Origin: Atherix ibis
Taxonomy: Eukaryota; Arthropoda; Insecta; Diptera; Athericidae
Assembly: GCA_958298945.1 (NCBI GenBank)
Contig: OY282609.1
Span: forward strand, 34,755,212 to 34,819,211
Length of the DNA: 64,000 bases
Direction: 5' to 3'
Position 1 is the first letter of the stretch, and each line of letters starts with the position of its first letter. Shown in pieces: positions 32,824 through 43,722 of the stretch. The position numbers were made by a program, and so were the translations under genes. Below the pieces are notes generated by a model, which had not been told where the DNA came from, ran no database searches, and worked only from the letters and a program-made list of their open reading frames with translations.

Positions 32824-34029
32824 CGAGAGTCGTTCAATAAGTCCTTAGAAAATCCGAGAAATTATGCTCGTAGTGTCGGTAAAGATTTTTTTTTGTAAGT
32901 ACTATTATTGACAGGAAAGCTGTATCGATCCATCAGCTCGATCCATAGCGTAGGTCAATTTCTATCGTCGATTAAAGTTAACGACATTTATTTGTGCATA
33001 ACAATGGAAAAAAGCGAGTTTAGGGCTGTCATCAAACATCTCCATTTGAAAGGCTTAAGCCCGAAAGAAATCAAAGCCGAGTTGGATGCAGTTCATGGCA
33101 CATCTGCACCTGTGTTTGCGACGGTTTACAATTGGGTGAATGAATTTAAACGTGGCCGTTCATCCACAAAAGATGGACATCACGCCAAGTTGAGGTGTCT
33201 ACTCCTGAAATCATCGACAAAATCCACGATCTGATTTTGAACGATCGGCGAATTAAAGTGCGCGAATTAGTTGAGGCCACGGACATATCACAAGGTACAG
33301 TCACTTCAATTTTGCATGAAAAATTGTCTGTGAAAAAAATTTCGGCAAGATGGGTGCCGCGTTTGCTCTCAGAGGAGAATAAGCGCAATCGTGTAGTGGA
33401 CTCTGAGGCTATGTTGGCACTCTTTCATCGCAATCCTGCCGAATTCCTTCGTCGATATGTCACTGTGGACGAAACCTGGATACACTACTACACTCCAGAA
33501 ACGAAGAGACAGTCATCACAGTGGATTTTCAAGGGTGAACGAGCTCCGAAGAAGGCAAAAACTGTGCCATCGGCCGGCAAGGTAATGGCCACGGTCTTTT
33601 GGGATTCGCAGGGCATCATTTTTATCGACTACTTGGAAAAAGGAAAAACAATAACAGGAGCGTATTACGCGTCGTTATTGCAACGGTTGAGCGAGGAAAT
33701 CAAAGAGAAACGCCCCCATCTGAAGAAGAAAAAAATCCTCTTGCATCAGGACAATGCGCGTGTGCACACCTGCGCTGTTTCCATGGTCAAAATTGTGGAA
33801 TTGAGAATGGAATTGTTGCAGCATCCCGCTTATTCACCGGATTTGGCCCCGAGTGACTATTTTCTTTTCACCAATCTGAAGAAATGGCTTAGCGGACGAC
33901 GGTTCACTTCCAACGAGGACGTCATTGCTCAAAAGGATGAGTATTTTGGAGAACTTCCGAAATCCTATTTTTTGGACGGGATAACAGTTTTTTTCCATCT
34001 TTTTCTAAGGACTTATTGAACGACCCTCG
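32824..34029 (+). mobile_element. irritans-type mariner nested in a DD41D element
   Basis: 1206 bp. Left TIR CGAGAGTCGTTCAATAAGTC at 32824, right end GACTTATTGAACGACCCTCG (preceded by TAAG) ending at 34029; TA at 32822-32823 and 34030-34031. The host is the DD41D transposase, so this insertion is the younger of the two. Confidence 0.95.
33004..34019 (+). pseudogene. irritans-type mariner transposase, one frameshift, C-terminus truncated
   Basis: Start at 33004 (MEKSEFRAVIKHLHLKG) by homology to the irritans start MEKKEF; the frame is open further upstream. First HTH LSPKEIKAELDAVHG and FATVYNWVNEFKRG. A frameshift at about 33180-33195 (after STKDGHHAKL) moves to the frame of VSTPEIIDKIHDLIL. 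The rest is open: second HTH RELVEATDISQGTVTSIL, WVPRL, TVDETWIHYYTPETKRQSSQ (first Asp), GKVMATVFWDSQGIIFIDYL, HQDNARVHT (second Asp) and YSPDLAPSDYFLF (third Asp), with 34 residues between the last two. The C-terminus ends abnormally: after YFLDGI a deletion brings the frame into the TIR, replacing the expected LEHRWTKC...GDYVEK. One of the best-preserved transposases here, but with at least two lesions. Confidence 0.92.
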
Positions 34030-35105
34030 TAGCACGTTCAATATTGACTTCTAAAGCTTGAAGAGAGTCTGGTTTATTGCTAAAGACTAATGACTTTAAA
34101 TAACCCTTCAAGAAATAGTTTAATGGTGTTAAATCACAACTTCTTGGAGGCCATTCAGTGTCACAATTTCTTGACATAATCGAATCTCCAAACTTTTCTC
34201 GCAATAATTCGGTTGTTGCACTTGCTGTGTGGCACGTAGCTCCGTCTTGTTGGAACCAGATGTTGTCAAGATCAACTTCTTCTAATTTCGGCCGTAAAAA
34301 GTTGGTTATCATGAATCTATACCGCTCTCCATTGACAGTAACCGTGTTACCAGCTTCATTTCGAAAGAAGTACGGACCGATAATTCCACCAGACCAAAAA
34401 CCACACCAAACTGTCAATTTAGGTAAATGTAATGGGTGTTCATGAATAATTTGTGGATTTTCTTCGCACCAGAATCGACAGTTTTGTTTATTTACCGCAC
34501 CACTCAGATGACAGTGAGCCTCATCGGAGAAGATGATTTTCTTAAAAAAATCGTTATCGTTTTCAAGTTGTTCCAAGACAAAATAATCAAATTCACGACG
34601 TTTACGGTGGTTCAATGGTTTCAGTTCTTGAGTGATAATAATTTTATACGGATGCAAGCCCAAATCACTTCTAGAAATCCCGTTTTGGGTTGAGACAGTC
34701 CCAATTCTTGAGAACGTCTTGTAATCGACAAATTGCCGTCTTCAGCAACACTTGCCTGAACGGCAGCAATATTCTCATTACTTCGAGCGGTTCTTTGTCT
34801 TATTGGTACTTGAACATTATGTAAGAAAAATGTACGCTCGAAATTTTTAACAATTCGACGAATAGCGAGCACAGTTAGACGATTATTACGACCATAAAAT
34901 GGCAAAACCGCACGAAAAGTTGCAATTGGAGAACGATTATTTTGATAATAAAATTGAATAATTTGTAAATGTTGTTCTTGCGTATATCTCTCCATAATAA
35001 AATTGTAAACATTACTAAATACAATGAAAAATACAGATCATGACATATTATAAATGGCCGAAAAGTCACTTAGAAATCATATTACTCTTAATGGAAAACC
35101 CTATA

Positions 35106-37041
35106 TAAAAGGTGAATTTTTGAACAGAGAAGTGCAAATAGAAAATTAACAAAAATTTACAAGGTGGATTGAAGTCTTTATTGTTTATGTTACAAGCATA
35201 AAAACGCTTTTTTCAAAGTAGAGTCATTTTTGCCAGGCATGTCGTGAAAGTAACTAAATGAATGCAAAACAATTCACAATCTACGTACTCTTATAATACA
35301 AAAAAGTAGTATTCCAATATTGTTCAATTATGGATATAATTACTTTTTACTATAAAGTACCTAGAACGTCAAGAGTATCCTTACAAATAAAAAGTTTATC
35401 TGCTCTTGTTTTAAATGATATTTTTCTCTAAAAAAAAGACAACAACAAATTCTTAAACAACTTTTTACTATGACTTTGGGATAACTTTCACATTTAATAT
35501 AAGATTTCAAGTTAAATTAGATAATTTAATTTTTATTGCTTTATTATTAGTTTAGTAGTTGAGCACAAATGGAATATACGTTCTTGTATTAATTAAATCT
35601 AAGTGAAAGTTATTGAAACTAGAACCTGGTTTTAGAATAGTTTCCAATTTTTTTTTTCGTTTTGCAATATTACAGAATTTTTTTTAATATAATTCCCTTT
35701 TATTACTTTAGAACTTCTTCTTGAATATATGAAAAATAAATCAAGATATTTTAAATTCTTAGAGTACTTATTTCACTTCTAAAAAACAATGAGATCTGAG
35801 GAATGAGGGAAAATGTACGTGAAATATTTGAGCAAGAAAAAAGTTATCACCCTATCATCAGAATAGTTAAAAGTACTATCACAAGCAAAAAATAAAAATT
35901 GAGCCAACATAAGAACGATGTCGGAATATTGTAAGAGTCCTTAAATTGAACCAGGCAAAGTTTCTGATAGTCTGTATTACAAAAAGTATGAACTTATGGT
36001 GTTTTGGTGTGAAATATTAGCTGATGTTTTATTTTGTCTCATATTTTTAAATATACATACGCCAATGTAAATGTGTATATCCTCATAGCTATGAATAAAG
36101 GATACAATGTCCTGTCATGATTTATGCACAATGCTTTTTTTTACAATGTGGTTGTATTTTAAGTTATCCCCTTTTTTATATATAGTATTTTCCCTTCATC
36201 TATCCTAGGTTGAACAATAGAACAACTCTGGGAAGATAGGAGGTTAAGGATCCAAGAATTTTGTATAAATTCTTATTCAACTTTTACCAATTTCAGCAAT
36301 GCATTCCAACGTCTTTGGCACACCTTTATGCTGACACCGTCAATTGTAAAAAGTTTTAATTTTGTAAAAAAATTTCACTTTAGCTTTTTGTTGTGCTCTC
36401 CTCACTTGTTTTTTGTGCATTTATTTTATATAATTTTTTTTTTTAGTTTTGTTCTCATTGTAACCATTTATCCTTTCTTGCAAGTGGTAAGTTTTTCTCT
36501 ATGAATCCTTCTTTCAATTTCTTGTTTGAAGATATTTTTCTTTTCTTTTGGTTAACAGAAAATCTTCAGTTTTATAAAATTTCTTTAACAGCTTTTCACT
36601 TTTACAACTCTTTTCATTTAAAATACGTTTTTGTGTTTATTAATTTTTCTTTTTCTCATGATTTATTTTTCCTTTTCTTTATTGTTTTGAAATGTTTGAC
36701 CCTCTCAATTCTATTAGCATTCAACTTCTTGGAGTGGAATTAAATTAATATAAGAATAGAGACTTATAACATTTATTACAAAAAAAGATATTGCGATTCT
36801 GTATGAACAAAGATCTTAAATCCTGCAATAAGATGAACATTATTACTTCCTGCATTTATTGGAACAAAAGCAAAGTTTTTGTTCTAAAGATGCTTAGGAG
36901 GCGCTTGTTACGAGAAGGAGGTGTACATGGAAATACAAGAACCATGCTTTGAAGAGTGGATAAATATTGTATACTATTGTAATACTCATATTAATATGTA
37001 AATTTCTTTGATTTAAATGGCCTGGAACGGCCGAAAAAGTA
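35106..37041. other. AT-rich sequence without recognised gene
   Basis: About 1.9 kb. A plus ORF at 36501-36743 is Phe/Leu-rich because of T-rich DNA and is not supported. Confidence 0.5.
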
Positions 37042-37608
37042 TTGGGTTTTCCCTAAAGTAGTTTCGTTTTCTTTATAAAAATTAAAGAGGATTTTTTTAT
37101 AGTAAATTAATATGTTATTTCTATTAAATATTGTCTAGTCTGATCCAATATCCTTTGCCATCTTTCTGGCAGTAGCATGATTCCTCGCTTATAAAATTTT
37201 TGGAAAAAAACTGATAAAAATTATTTAAACGTTTTACCATCTAAAAAATTTTGTAGAGACCCAAATAAATAATAATCGGAATATGCTAGCTCTGGAAAGT
37301 ATAGTGAGTGTGGCATTATATCCCAACCAAACTCTAAAAGCTTTTGCCGAGTGGTCAAACCTGTATGTGGTTTCGCATTATACTGTTGGAATACTATACC
37401 TTTCCTAATGACCAATTCTGGCCTTTTTTCTTTAAGTGAGTTTGATCAAGTAATGACAGTACACTTCAGAATTAATCGTTGTGTTGGTAGAAACTCAAAA
37501 TAAACTATTCCTTTGAAATCCTAACAAACAGATAGCATAACCTCTTTTTTGAGCCGGTTCATCTTTTCTACTCTAGGATATTTTGCGCTCAACATTGTTG
37601 TAGACAAC

Positions 37609-37664
37609 CCTATATGTCGACCCTATATGTCGAGCCTATAGAAGATGAGGAACCTATATGTCGA
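37609..37664 (-). repeat. Triplicated 12-bp word in a mellifera-type relic
   Basis: CCTATATGTCGA occurs at 37609, 37622 and 37653. Relatives have this word once (reverse complement TCGACATATGGG in the copy at 28997). Local direct duplication. Confidence 0.8.
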
Positions 37665-37751
37665 GCTTTAAGATTAAGGTTAGCCTTTTCAGATGATCAT
37701 AAACGATCGAATTCGATAAATTTAATCTCTCAGCTATCTCACGAGTCGTTA

Positions 37752-37827
37752 CATTATTAATGCTTAATAAAGGCATTAATTGATGCCAGTTTGCATAAAT
37801 TAATGCCTTTATTAGGCATTAATAATG
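37752..37827. repeat. 35-bp hairpin inside a mellifera-type transposase
   Basis: Left arm 37752-37786 begins CATTATTAATGCTTAATAAA; right arm 37793-37827 is its inverse with two mismatches; the loop is 6 bases (CAGTTT). Relatives at 28997 and 43723 have only one arm's worth of sequence at this place (AATAAAGG/TCCATTAATTGATGC), so one arm is an inverted duplicate. Confidence 0.9.
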
Positions 37828-38189
37828 CCTAAGCTTCGAATGGCTTTCCAGAACGTGGTACATCTTCGAGATCAAAATTGCCGAATTGAAATTATGCAAA
37901 TCAGTTTTGGCACTGGTGCCCTTAACACATCGGATAATGTTCTTCTTGCTTGAACATCATTTTTATCTTTTCTATAGTAAAAGAGTAAAATATGCCGAAA
38001 ATGCTGTTTTTCACTTTCCATATTTAAAAGGGTTTCAACCAAAAACTACTGTGCAGAATCAATCGAATTTTTAACAAGCAAGCCTTGCTATGTCAGATGT
38101 CAAAACATATGATTATGCGGCTTAAGTATGAAGTTGGTTGTGAAAAAATAAAATTAAGTCCTCTGTTGGGAAAAAACGAAATATAATAC

Positions 38190-38600
38190 TGATCTCGAAA
38201 AGGCTGGAATTATTGTAAATGCAAAGAGGAGATAAGAGGATTAGGAGGCAAAATGAAAAGTCTGAGAATGACCAGGTGTGTGAAATTGAAAATTATGGAA
38301 AGCGCGGAAGTTTTATCTAGCTATGAACAGGATGAGATAATTTACAGCACGATACTTATTATGCCGCAGTAAAAAAGGTGATCTATTTATTTTGATTAGT
38401 TACTAAACACTAACCAGTTAATGGTCCAAGCGAATGAATGCCCAACGACTGGCACCTTGGAATTGTCTATCCCATACTCAAAAAAGGTAGATATCGCAGA
38501 GTATATCAATTATAGAGATATTATATATCAATCAGAAATAGCTGTACGAAAGGGCTTCATTAAGTTTTTGCCGGCGACGAGAAATCTTGCGCCACACATT
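38190..38600. other. Sequence without recognised gene
   Basis: Possibly the upstream part of the RTE remnant that follows, but no motif is convincing. Confidence 0.4.
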
Positions 38601-39060
38601 AATTAAGCGTCTACGTCAAACACAAGACTAGCAATAGGCGCATATAGATACGATAGAGTTAAATCATTTTCCTATTTGGGTTCAAGGGTTACAGCCGATA
38701 ACAGCAAGAATAAGATATCCTTCCACGGCAGCTGGCAGCCAACAAAGACTACTTCAGTCAGTTTAAAATATAAAACCTTTCGGAAACTTGGGTTCTCAGC
38801 AAAAACCATTGCCAACTTGTGTCCGCGTTTGTGAGAAGGATCCTCCAAGGAATTTATATAAGATTGGACAGTTTTGGAGCCGATTTAATGACAAAGTTTT
38901 GAGACATTATGGCGTCCACACAGTTGTGGATAAAATTAAACTTAATAGGCTAAGGTAGTCTGGACATTTAATCCGTATCGATGTCTATAGTGGCTTAATT
39001 TATGGTCACGAAAGACGACATATCCTGCCTTCGGCGGAGGAATGATATTAGTCAAGACAT
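38600..39060 (+). pseudogene. RTE-type LINE reverse transcriptase C-terminal remnant
   Basis: The plus strand in shifting frames reads VKSFSYLGSRVTADNSKNKI (the known FxYLGSxVTxDN block), LAANKDYFSQF, then SETWVLSKNHCQLVSAFVRR (family: GSETWVLSKxxxxLLxAFERK) followed by ILQGIYIRL, and GADLMTKF. Later INRLR-like and GHLIRIDV match the RLRWAGHVxRM region. The order is that of an RTE-clade ORF2 tail. Frameshifts and stops throughout. Confidence 0.78.
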
Positions 39061-39139
39061 CTAAAAAACACACTGGGATTATCTAATCCTGGACTTTTGG
39101 AATTCTTTGATTTAAAAGACTTAGACGGGATCATCGGTT

Positions 39140-39390
39140 GTGCACCGTTTATAAAGATGATAAATTGTGTCCACGTAAATTTTACTCCCTGCTACAAAGC
39201 ATATGCTCCCACTTATCTAATTGGCAGTGATATATCACAACATACTAAAGTTTGCTACCTGGTACTTAATTTGGACAAACATTTGATATGGAATCCACAA
39301 ACAAGACTTAAAAAACAAAAACTAAACAGACGATATCGACAACTTCTCCGACTTCTAGATAAACGTTTTAAACATATTATTTTAAACCAC
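39140..39390 (+). pseudogene. jockey ORF2 tail, left part, interrupted by a DD41D element
   Basis: The plus strand reads KMINCVHVNFTPC, then DISQHTKVCYLVLNLDKHLI and WNPQTRLKKQKLNRRYRQLL, aligned with residues about 715-785 of the intact jockey ORF2 (KSAHVTFTLCR, VRYLGLIFDKRLTWNLHTK, GRYKQFLRLLD). It stops at 39390, where a TA and a DD41D element begin; the continuation is at 40431. Confidence 0.82.
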
Positions 39391-39392
39391 TA

Positions 39393-40428
39393 TTTATTTG
39401 AAGTACTTGAATGTTAAATGTCATCACGAATTGATAGATTGTTTGGTTAAAGTCTGAATTTTACGAAATGGTCATCCATACGCTTGAAGAAAACTGGGAA
39501 ATATTGAGACCTTACTTCCAAAGTGGTGGGTATTCAACCCAAACTGTGAGAAATTTTAAAAAAATGAGCAAATATTGAATGCCATCACGTTTGCACAAAG
39601 ACTTCGGTATGAAAGCTTACAAAGTTTAATTAGTCCAACAACTAAAGCTGCATGACCATCCGATGCGTTTTCGGTTTGCTCAATGGGCTCAAAATCAATT
39701 GCCCGAAGATGAGCATTTATACCGAAAAATCATCTTTTCGGATGAGGTCCATTTCCACCTCGGTGGGTATGTCAACAAACAAAATTGTCGCATCTGGGGC
39801 TCAGAAAATCCATACGTCTCCATGGAAAAGCCCATGCATCCACAACGAGTCACGGTTTGGTGCGAATTTTGGACTGGAGGCATTATTGGCCCGTTTTTCT
39901 TCGAAAACGATGCAGGAGCCGCCGTTACGGTCAATGGTTAGCAGTATCGTGGCATGCTCAACGAATGGTTTCCAAAAGTTGAAGAGATTGGCATGGACGA
40001 CATTTGGTTTCAACAGGATGGGGCCACTTGCCACACAGCCAACTTTTGGGCACTGCTTTCGAAAACCGAATAATCAGCTGAAATTTTTGCCGCCTCGGAG
40101 CTGTGATTTGAGCCCGTTGGATTATTTTCTGTGGGGAGCCGTTAAGGATAAATATTACGCAAGCCATCCAGAGACATTTGAGGCCCTGAAACACAAAAAC
40201 AAAGTTGCCATTGAAGAGATATAGGCCCAGACAATCGAAAATGTATTGAAAAATTGGGTTGAGCGAATGGGGTATTGTAAGGCCAACTGTGGCAGTCATT
40301 TAAATGATGTTGTGCTTCATTCTTAAATTTCAAGGTTCAATCTTTCCAATAAAACCAGAAATTTAAAAAAAAATATTATAGTTTTTTTATTTACTTTTTA
40401 AAATGCTATTATTAAATGGTCCACCTTG
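39393..40428 (+). mobile_element. DD41D (rosa-like) element nested in a jockey fragment
   Basis: Bounded by TA at 39391-39392 and 40429-40430. Joining the two flanks restores jockey similarity (…TTAAACCAC-TA-TTAAACTACTTTTATACAAT, i.e. KLLLYN of the ORF2 tail), which is the main evidence for the borders. The right end reads ATGGTCCACCTTGTA; the matching left end is not recognisable, so the left TIR is degraded. Confidence 0.75.
39560..40326 (+). pseudogene. DD41D transposase, one stop and one deletion-frameshift
   Basis: N-terminal part decayed: SRLHKDFGMKAYKV and LVQQLKLHDHPMRFRFAQWA. The catalytic part is open from 39663: RKIIFSDEVHFHLGGYVNKQ (first Asp), MHPQRVTVWCEFWTGGIIGP, VTVNG then a TAG stop, MLNEWFPKVEEIGMDDIW and FQQDGATCHTAN (second Asp). 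A deletion of about 35-40 nt after TAN removes part of the linker and shifts the frame. The other frame continues FLPPRSCDLSPLDYFLWGAV (third Asp intact), KHKNKVAIEEI, a stop, IENVLKNWVERMGYCKANCG and HLNDVVLHS. Best-preserved end of this family in the window. Confidence 0.88.
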
Positions 40429-40430
40429 TA

Positions 40431-40640
40431 TTAAACTACTTTTATACAATTCCCTACTAAAAGCAATTATGAACTTACGAACAAAAACACTGGACCTCTA
40501 CTAAGCCTTCAAATTCGCGTCGAATTTCTTAAGTAAAAAATGTTTTGTAAAATTATTGATACTCCATTTTATGTTCGCCATTTTATGCAGCCACAGCATT
40601 AACAAATGAGATCTTAAAGTGCCACAGAAAAGGTTTTTTT
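40431..40640 (+). pseudogene. jockey ORF2 tail, right part
   Basis: Continuation of 39140-39390 after the DD41D insertion: IKLLLYNSLLKAIMNL, then in another frame KIIDTPFYVRHFM, corresponding to SKLLLYNTVLKPIWTY and KIVNAPFYVRNTV of the intact ORF2. The segment encoding the ELWGST region is mostly lost. Ends near 40640 without a clear poly-A tail. Confidence 0.72.
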
Positions 40641-42849
40641 TTTAAAATAATTCGTATTCAATTATAAAAATTAATTATAAAATAGAATTCATTTCTTCTC
40701 AATATTAAATTATTTTTCATTTTTCAAGGTTAAGAAAATTATTTATATTTTATTATCGATCATGTTTTTTGAATATTTAGAAATTTTACATTTAATTGAA
40801 CCAACTTCCTTTGAATTTTAATTGGTAAATGAATACCAAATCTGCTCGAATGAATAATTAAATACTTGAATTTAAAACAATACTGGAATAAGAATAATTT
40901 TAAAAACAATGCCAAACTTTGGTTTTTTTCTGATGCAATTAACTTTTAATATCCTCCAAATAATGATATAAATAAAGTCACGAAAATGAAACCTAAATAT
41001 GTAAGGTATCTGGAATACATATAGTCCAAAGGCTATTTTATTCTTCAGTATAAATCAGGTGAATTTGCGCTTTTTTGTAAAGAATATTTCTAGAATTCAC
41101 TGTATCTAATTAAATTTGTTTTAGATTTTTGTTTTGTTTTTAATATAAAAACAATCTAAATAAAAGGAATGGTATTTTTTATACTGACTCTGTTATTTAA
41201 ATAAATTTTTCTATATAAAAAAATTGATATTATTTTAAATTAGATTTACTTAAAATTGGGTAAAATGAAAATTCTAGAATTCTATTAAATTTCGTATTAT
41301 AAAAATATTTTTAATAAAATTTCTTTTAATAAATAAAATAAAATTAATCTAAATTTCGATTCTAGACAGACTTAAAATCCAAAACCATTGAATGTATTTA
41401 TTCTTGGTTTATATTGTGTATCCTTTTTAAGTTACTCTATACGTACTTGAAATTTTAATTAATTTCGCTTTGAGCGTGATTTAATTTATGTTCTAGACGT
41501 ACAAACATAAGAGTAAATTCCAGAAGGCAATCTCATCGTCTTCACAAATCTAAATTATAATTTTTCATTTTATTCTTTATAGAGTCGGTCGTCTCTTATA
41601 CATAATATGGCTGGAGTTGATTAAACTAACTTACTTTGCAAATTTTACTTTCTTAATACAAGCTATGAAAATTTTCCAGCTCATTAAAACTTTTACATTT
41701 CCTTCATTTGCCATCTCTTCCACTTTATTATTTTTCTTTTTTTTTAATTTCCTAGTTTATTTTTCAGCCTTTTGATTTTCTCTCCATTTCCATTACCTTC
41801 TTAGAAATTCTTATACTTTTCAAGTTTTCATAGATTCTGGTTTTGAAATATTTCGACATTGAATGTAGCGTTTTATAAGCCAAATTTTTTGAAAGCATGA
41901 CATTCATTGAAGTATGATTGCTATTATGATTATGATTATTAATATTACAATTATTGTTAGATCAAAAATAGAGTAAATTTTTCTTTCTGAAAAAAAGTGC
42001 TGATTTATTATTTCAATTTAAATTTCTTAAATTTTAGACAAAATACGTTGCAAATTTCTACTGAATTTATGGTGTTCTCCAAATAAAATTTCCGAATGTG
42101 TTTCTCTTCAATTGAAACTTAATGAGCTGTTAAATAAATTCAATTCGTTGTTATCCTTGACACTTTATTTGTACAGTCTCAGATTATCTCCACTATTCGG
42201 GTATATGGACGATGCATGTTATTAGTGATGAGGATGGTGAAAAGTGGAATAAGGACCGTCCACAAGTAGTTTTGGGTCTATTGCTGGATAATCTCACCAG
42301 TTCCGGTGACATAACTTAAGGTTAGATTTGTATACGATTGGGTCAGAGTGTCTGGTTGGAATGGACATAATTTTTCAATGTTGTAAAAACCTCATTTTGT
42401 TTTGTTTTGCAAATACACTAGTTATTCGACTAACCCATCCATAAAATAATAGAAACTATATTAAAGTGATAAATTTTACGGAATCAAAATTAATTTAGAA
42501 AATAGTATTCTCTTATTTTCTACAAAAGTTTATTGTGAAACTTAAAGATTACATAAAAAAAATTTCATATTTATTTACAAAAAGAATTATTGTTAAATAT
42601 TTTCTGACAATAAAATGTTATTTCTGAACAGTATATAAAATTAGTTAACAAATCTATTTTCAGTCATTTAGATAGTATTAAATTTTTGATAATATATCTG
42701 TAAGTACAAGAATTTATTTATTTGCACGATTACGAGAGCCCAGGTACTTAATATTACGATGGCTTTTTAATGAGAATTTGTAGAAAAAATTTGACAAAAT
42801 AAATAAGAAACAATTATTTTTCATTGTTCTGTGTATTATCATCAATTAG
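40641..42849. other. AT-rich sequence without recognised gene
   Basis: About 2.2 kb. A more complex stretch at 42190-42370 has no open frame or motif I recognise. Confidence 0.5.
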
Positions 42850-43620
42850 AGTGTGGGTAGTGACGATATGCATCAGCAAAGATATCGGACAAAGCGCACC
42901 GAAGATGTTAATATTGAGAAGCACCCAAATGAGTCGATTCGCAATCGTGCATAGTAATTGGAGCTGTACCCATTAACTTTATGGAATATTTTTCACAAAG
43001 ATCTCGACTTGCTGTAAGCTTTGCTTATGGAAGATTTTGCGTAAAGATCCAGGTCGTACAAACAAAAAACGAGATTGCTCCTGACTTTCATTTTCACCAT
43101 ACGATAAGCAAAATTACCATATTTGTAATGAACAAAATCCACAAGCCATTATGGAGACGCCATTACATCCATAAAAAGTCACTGTTTGATGTGCTTTATA
43201 GACTGGGGAATCATTGGTCCATATTTCTGCAAAAATGATGCCGGCTAGAAAGTTACAGTCAATAGAGAGAGCTATAGATCCATGATAACGAACTTTTTCG
43301 TTCCCCAATGCAATGGCATTATAGTGGAAGAGCAGTGTGTTCCACAGTAAATTTATTAAAGGAAATATTGGATAGGTGCATAATTTCAAGTCCTTCGGAT
43401 TATTTTTTATGGGGATGTGTAAGTTGCTAGTCTACGCCGATAAAACTTAGAAGCCAACATTCGCCGCGTTATTGCCGATATATGATCCCAGCAGCTCGAA
43501 AAGTACTTAAAAATTGAACTTATGGATTGCACTTTATTCGAACTAGCCACGACCTGAAATCATAGTTAAGCTATAATGGCATAAATTTATCTTTCCAATA
43601 AAACTAACATTAATACGATT
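42850..43620 (+). pseudogene. DD41D transposase relic
   Basis: Highly decayed plus-strand copy. Recognisable pieces in order: SRLAVSFAYGRFCVKI (HTH end, about LRKDLGxxAYKIQ), CNEQNPQAIMETPLHP, a GIIGPYF-like piece around 43205, ERAIDP/RYRSMITNFF-like at 43265, SPSDYFLWGC-like at 43390, and VYADKT at 43435. Family ending SRGRYLND is replaced by ATTRPE-like sequence. No function possible. Confidence 0.6.
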
Positions 43621-43722
43621 TTTATTCGTTCTATTCCATTTTAAAGTTCTATACTTCTAAAAAAAAATCTTTATTTAAAGTTCTTAGTATATTTTTGACT
43701 ATGGTTTAACTAAAATAAGGTA

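Larger units (their letters stand above)
32640..34995 (-). pseudogene. DD41D transposase: one frameshift, third catalytic residue lost, split by mariner
   Basis: From ATG at 34995: MERYTQEQHLQIIQFYYQNN, then LAIRRIVKNFERTFF and RSQELGLSQ, the HTH domain. A small deletion shifts the frame at about 34670, after which RSDLGLHPYKIIITQELK follows. The catalytic domain reads IIFSDEAHCHLSGAVNKQNC (first Asp), WCGFWSGGIIGPYFF, NIWFQQDGATCHTA (second Asp) and PPRSCDLTPLNYFLKG. I count 41 residues from the second Asp to the position of the third, the DD41D spacing, but here it is Asn (PLN instead of PLD). The C-terminus lies beyond the inserted mariner, at 32823 downward, and contains one stop. Inactive. 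Confidence 0.85.
32640..35105 (-). mobile_element. DD41D (rosa-like) element interrupted by an irritans-type mariner
   Basis: The transposase runs leftward from 34995. At 34030 it is cut by the mariner at 32824-34029 and its C-terminus resumes at 32823. Removing the mariner and one TA restores the frame: NIERA joins IHDIRLDLV, then after a stop KVLKNCVHGI and RSRGRYLNDVLF, the expected family ending. The right tip is GGAAAACCCTATA near 35105, that is, an element start TATAGGGTTTTCC, similar to TATAGGGTCTACC of the copy at 7126. The left tip is not defined; 32640 is an estimate. Confidence 0.8.
37221..38060 (-). pseudogene. mellifera-type mariner transposase relic
   Basis: The minus strand from about 38025 gives ESEKQHFRHILLFYYRK, then a collapsed region with a decayed SRRCTTFWKAI and the HTH at about 37740 (SHEIAERLNLSNSIVYDHLK-like, in pieces). 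At 37221-37415 an open stretch reads MVIRKGIVFQQYNAKPHTGL then TRQKLLEFGWDIMPHSLYFP and YSDYYLFGSLQNFLDGK. The second catalytic Asp (HQDNA in relatives) is Tyr here and the SPDLAPSD block is partly lost (FPELAYSD). Dead. Confidence 0.78.
37042..38189 (-). mobile_element. mellifera-type mariner, decayed, minus strand
   Basis: Left tip TTGGGTTTTCCCTAAAGTAG at 37042, preceded by TA. The right side carries GTCCTCTGTTGGGAAAAAAC then GAAAT near 38158-38183, the complement of the 5' leader seen in the copies at 28997 and 43723; the outermost right TIR is lost. The transposase relic runs leftward. Contains a 35-bp hairpin and a triplicated 12-bp word. Confidence 0.78.

Noticed and set aside
39695..40333. 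Minus ORFs opposite the DD41D transposase
   Set aside because: Shadows of the plus-strand transposase relic.
42190..42370. Island of more complex sequence, possible exon
   Set aside because: No frame open across it and no motif recognised.
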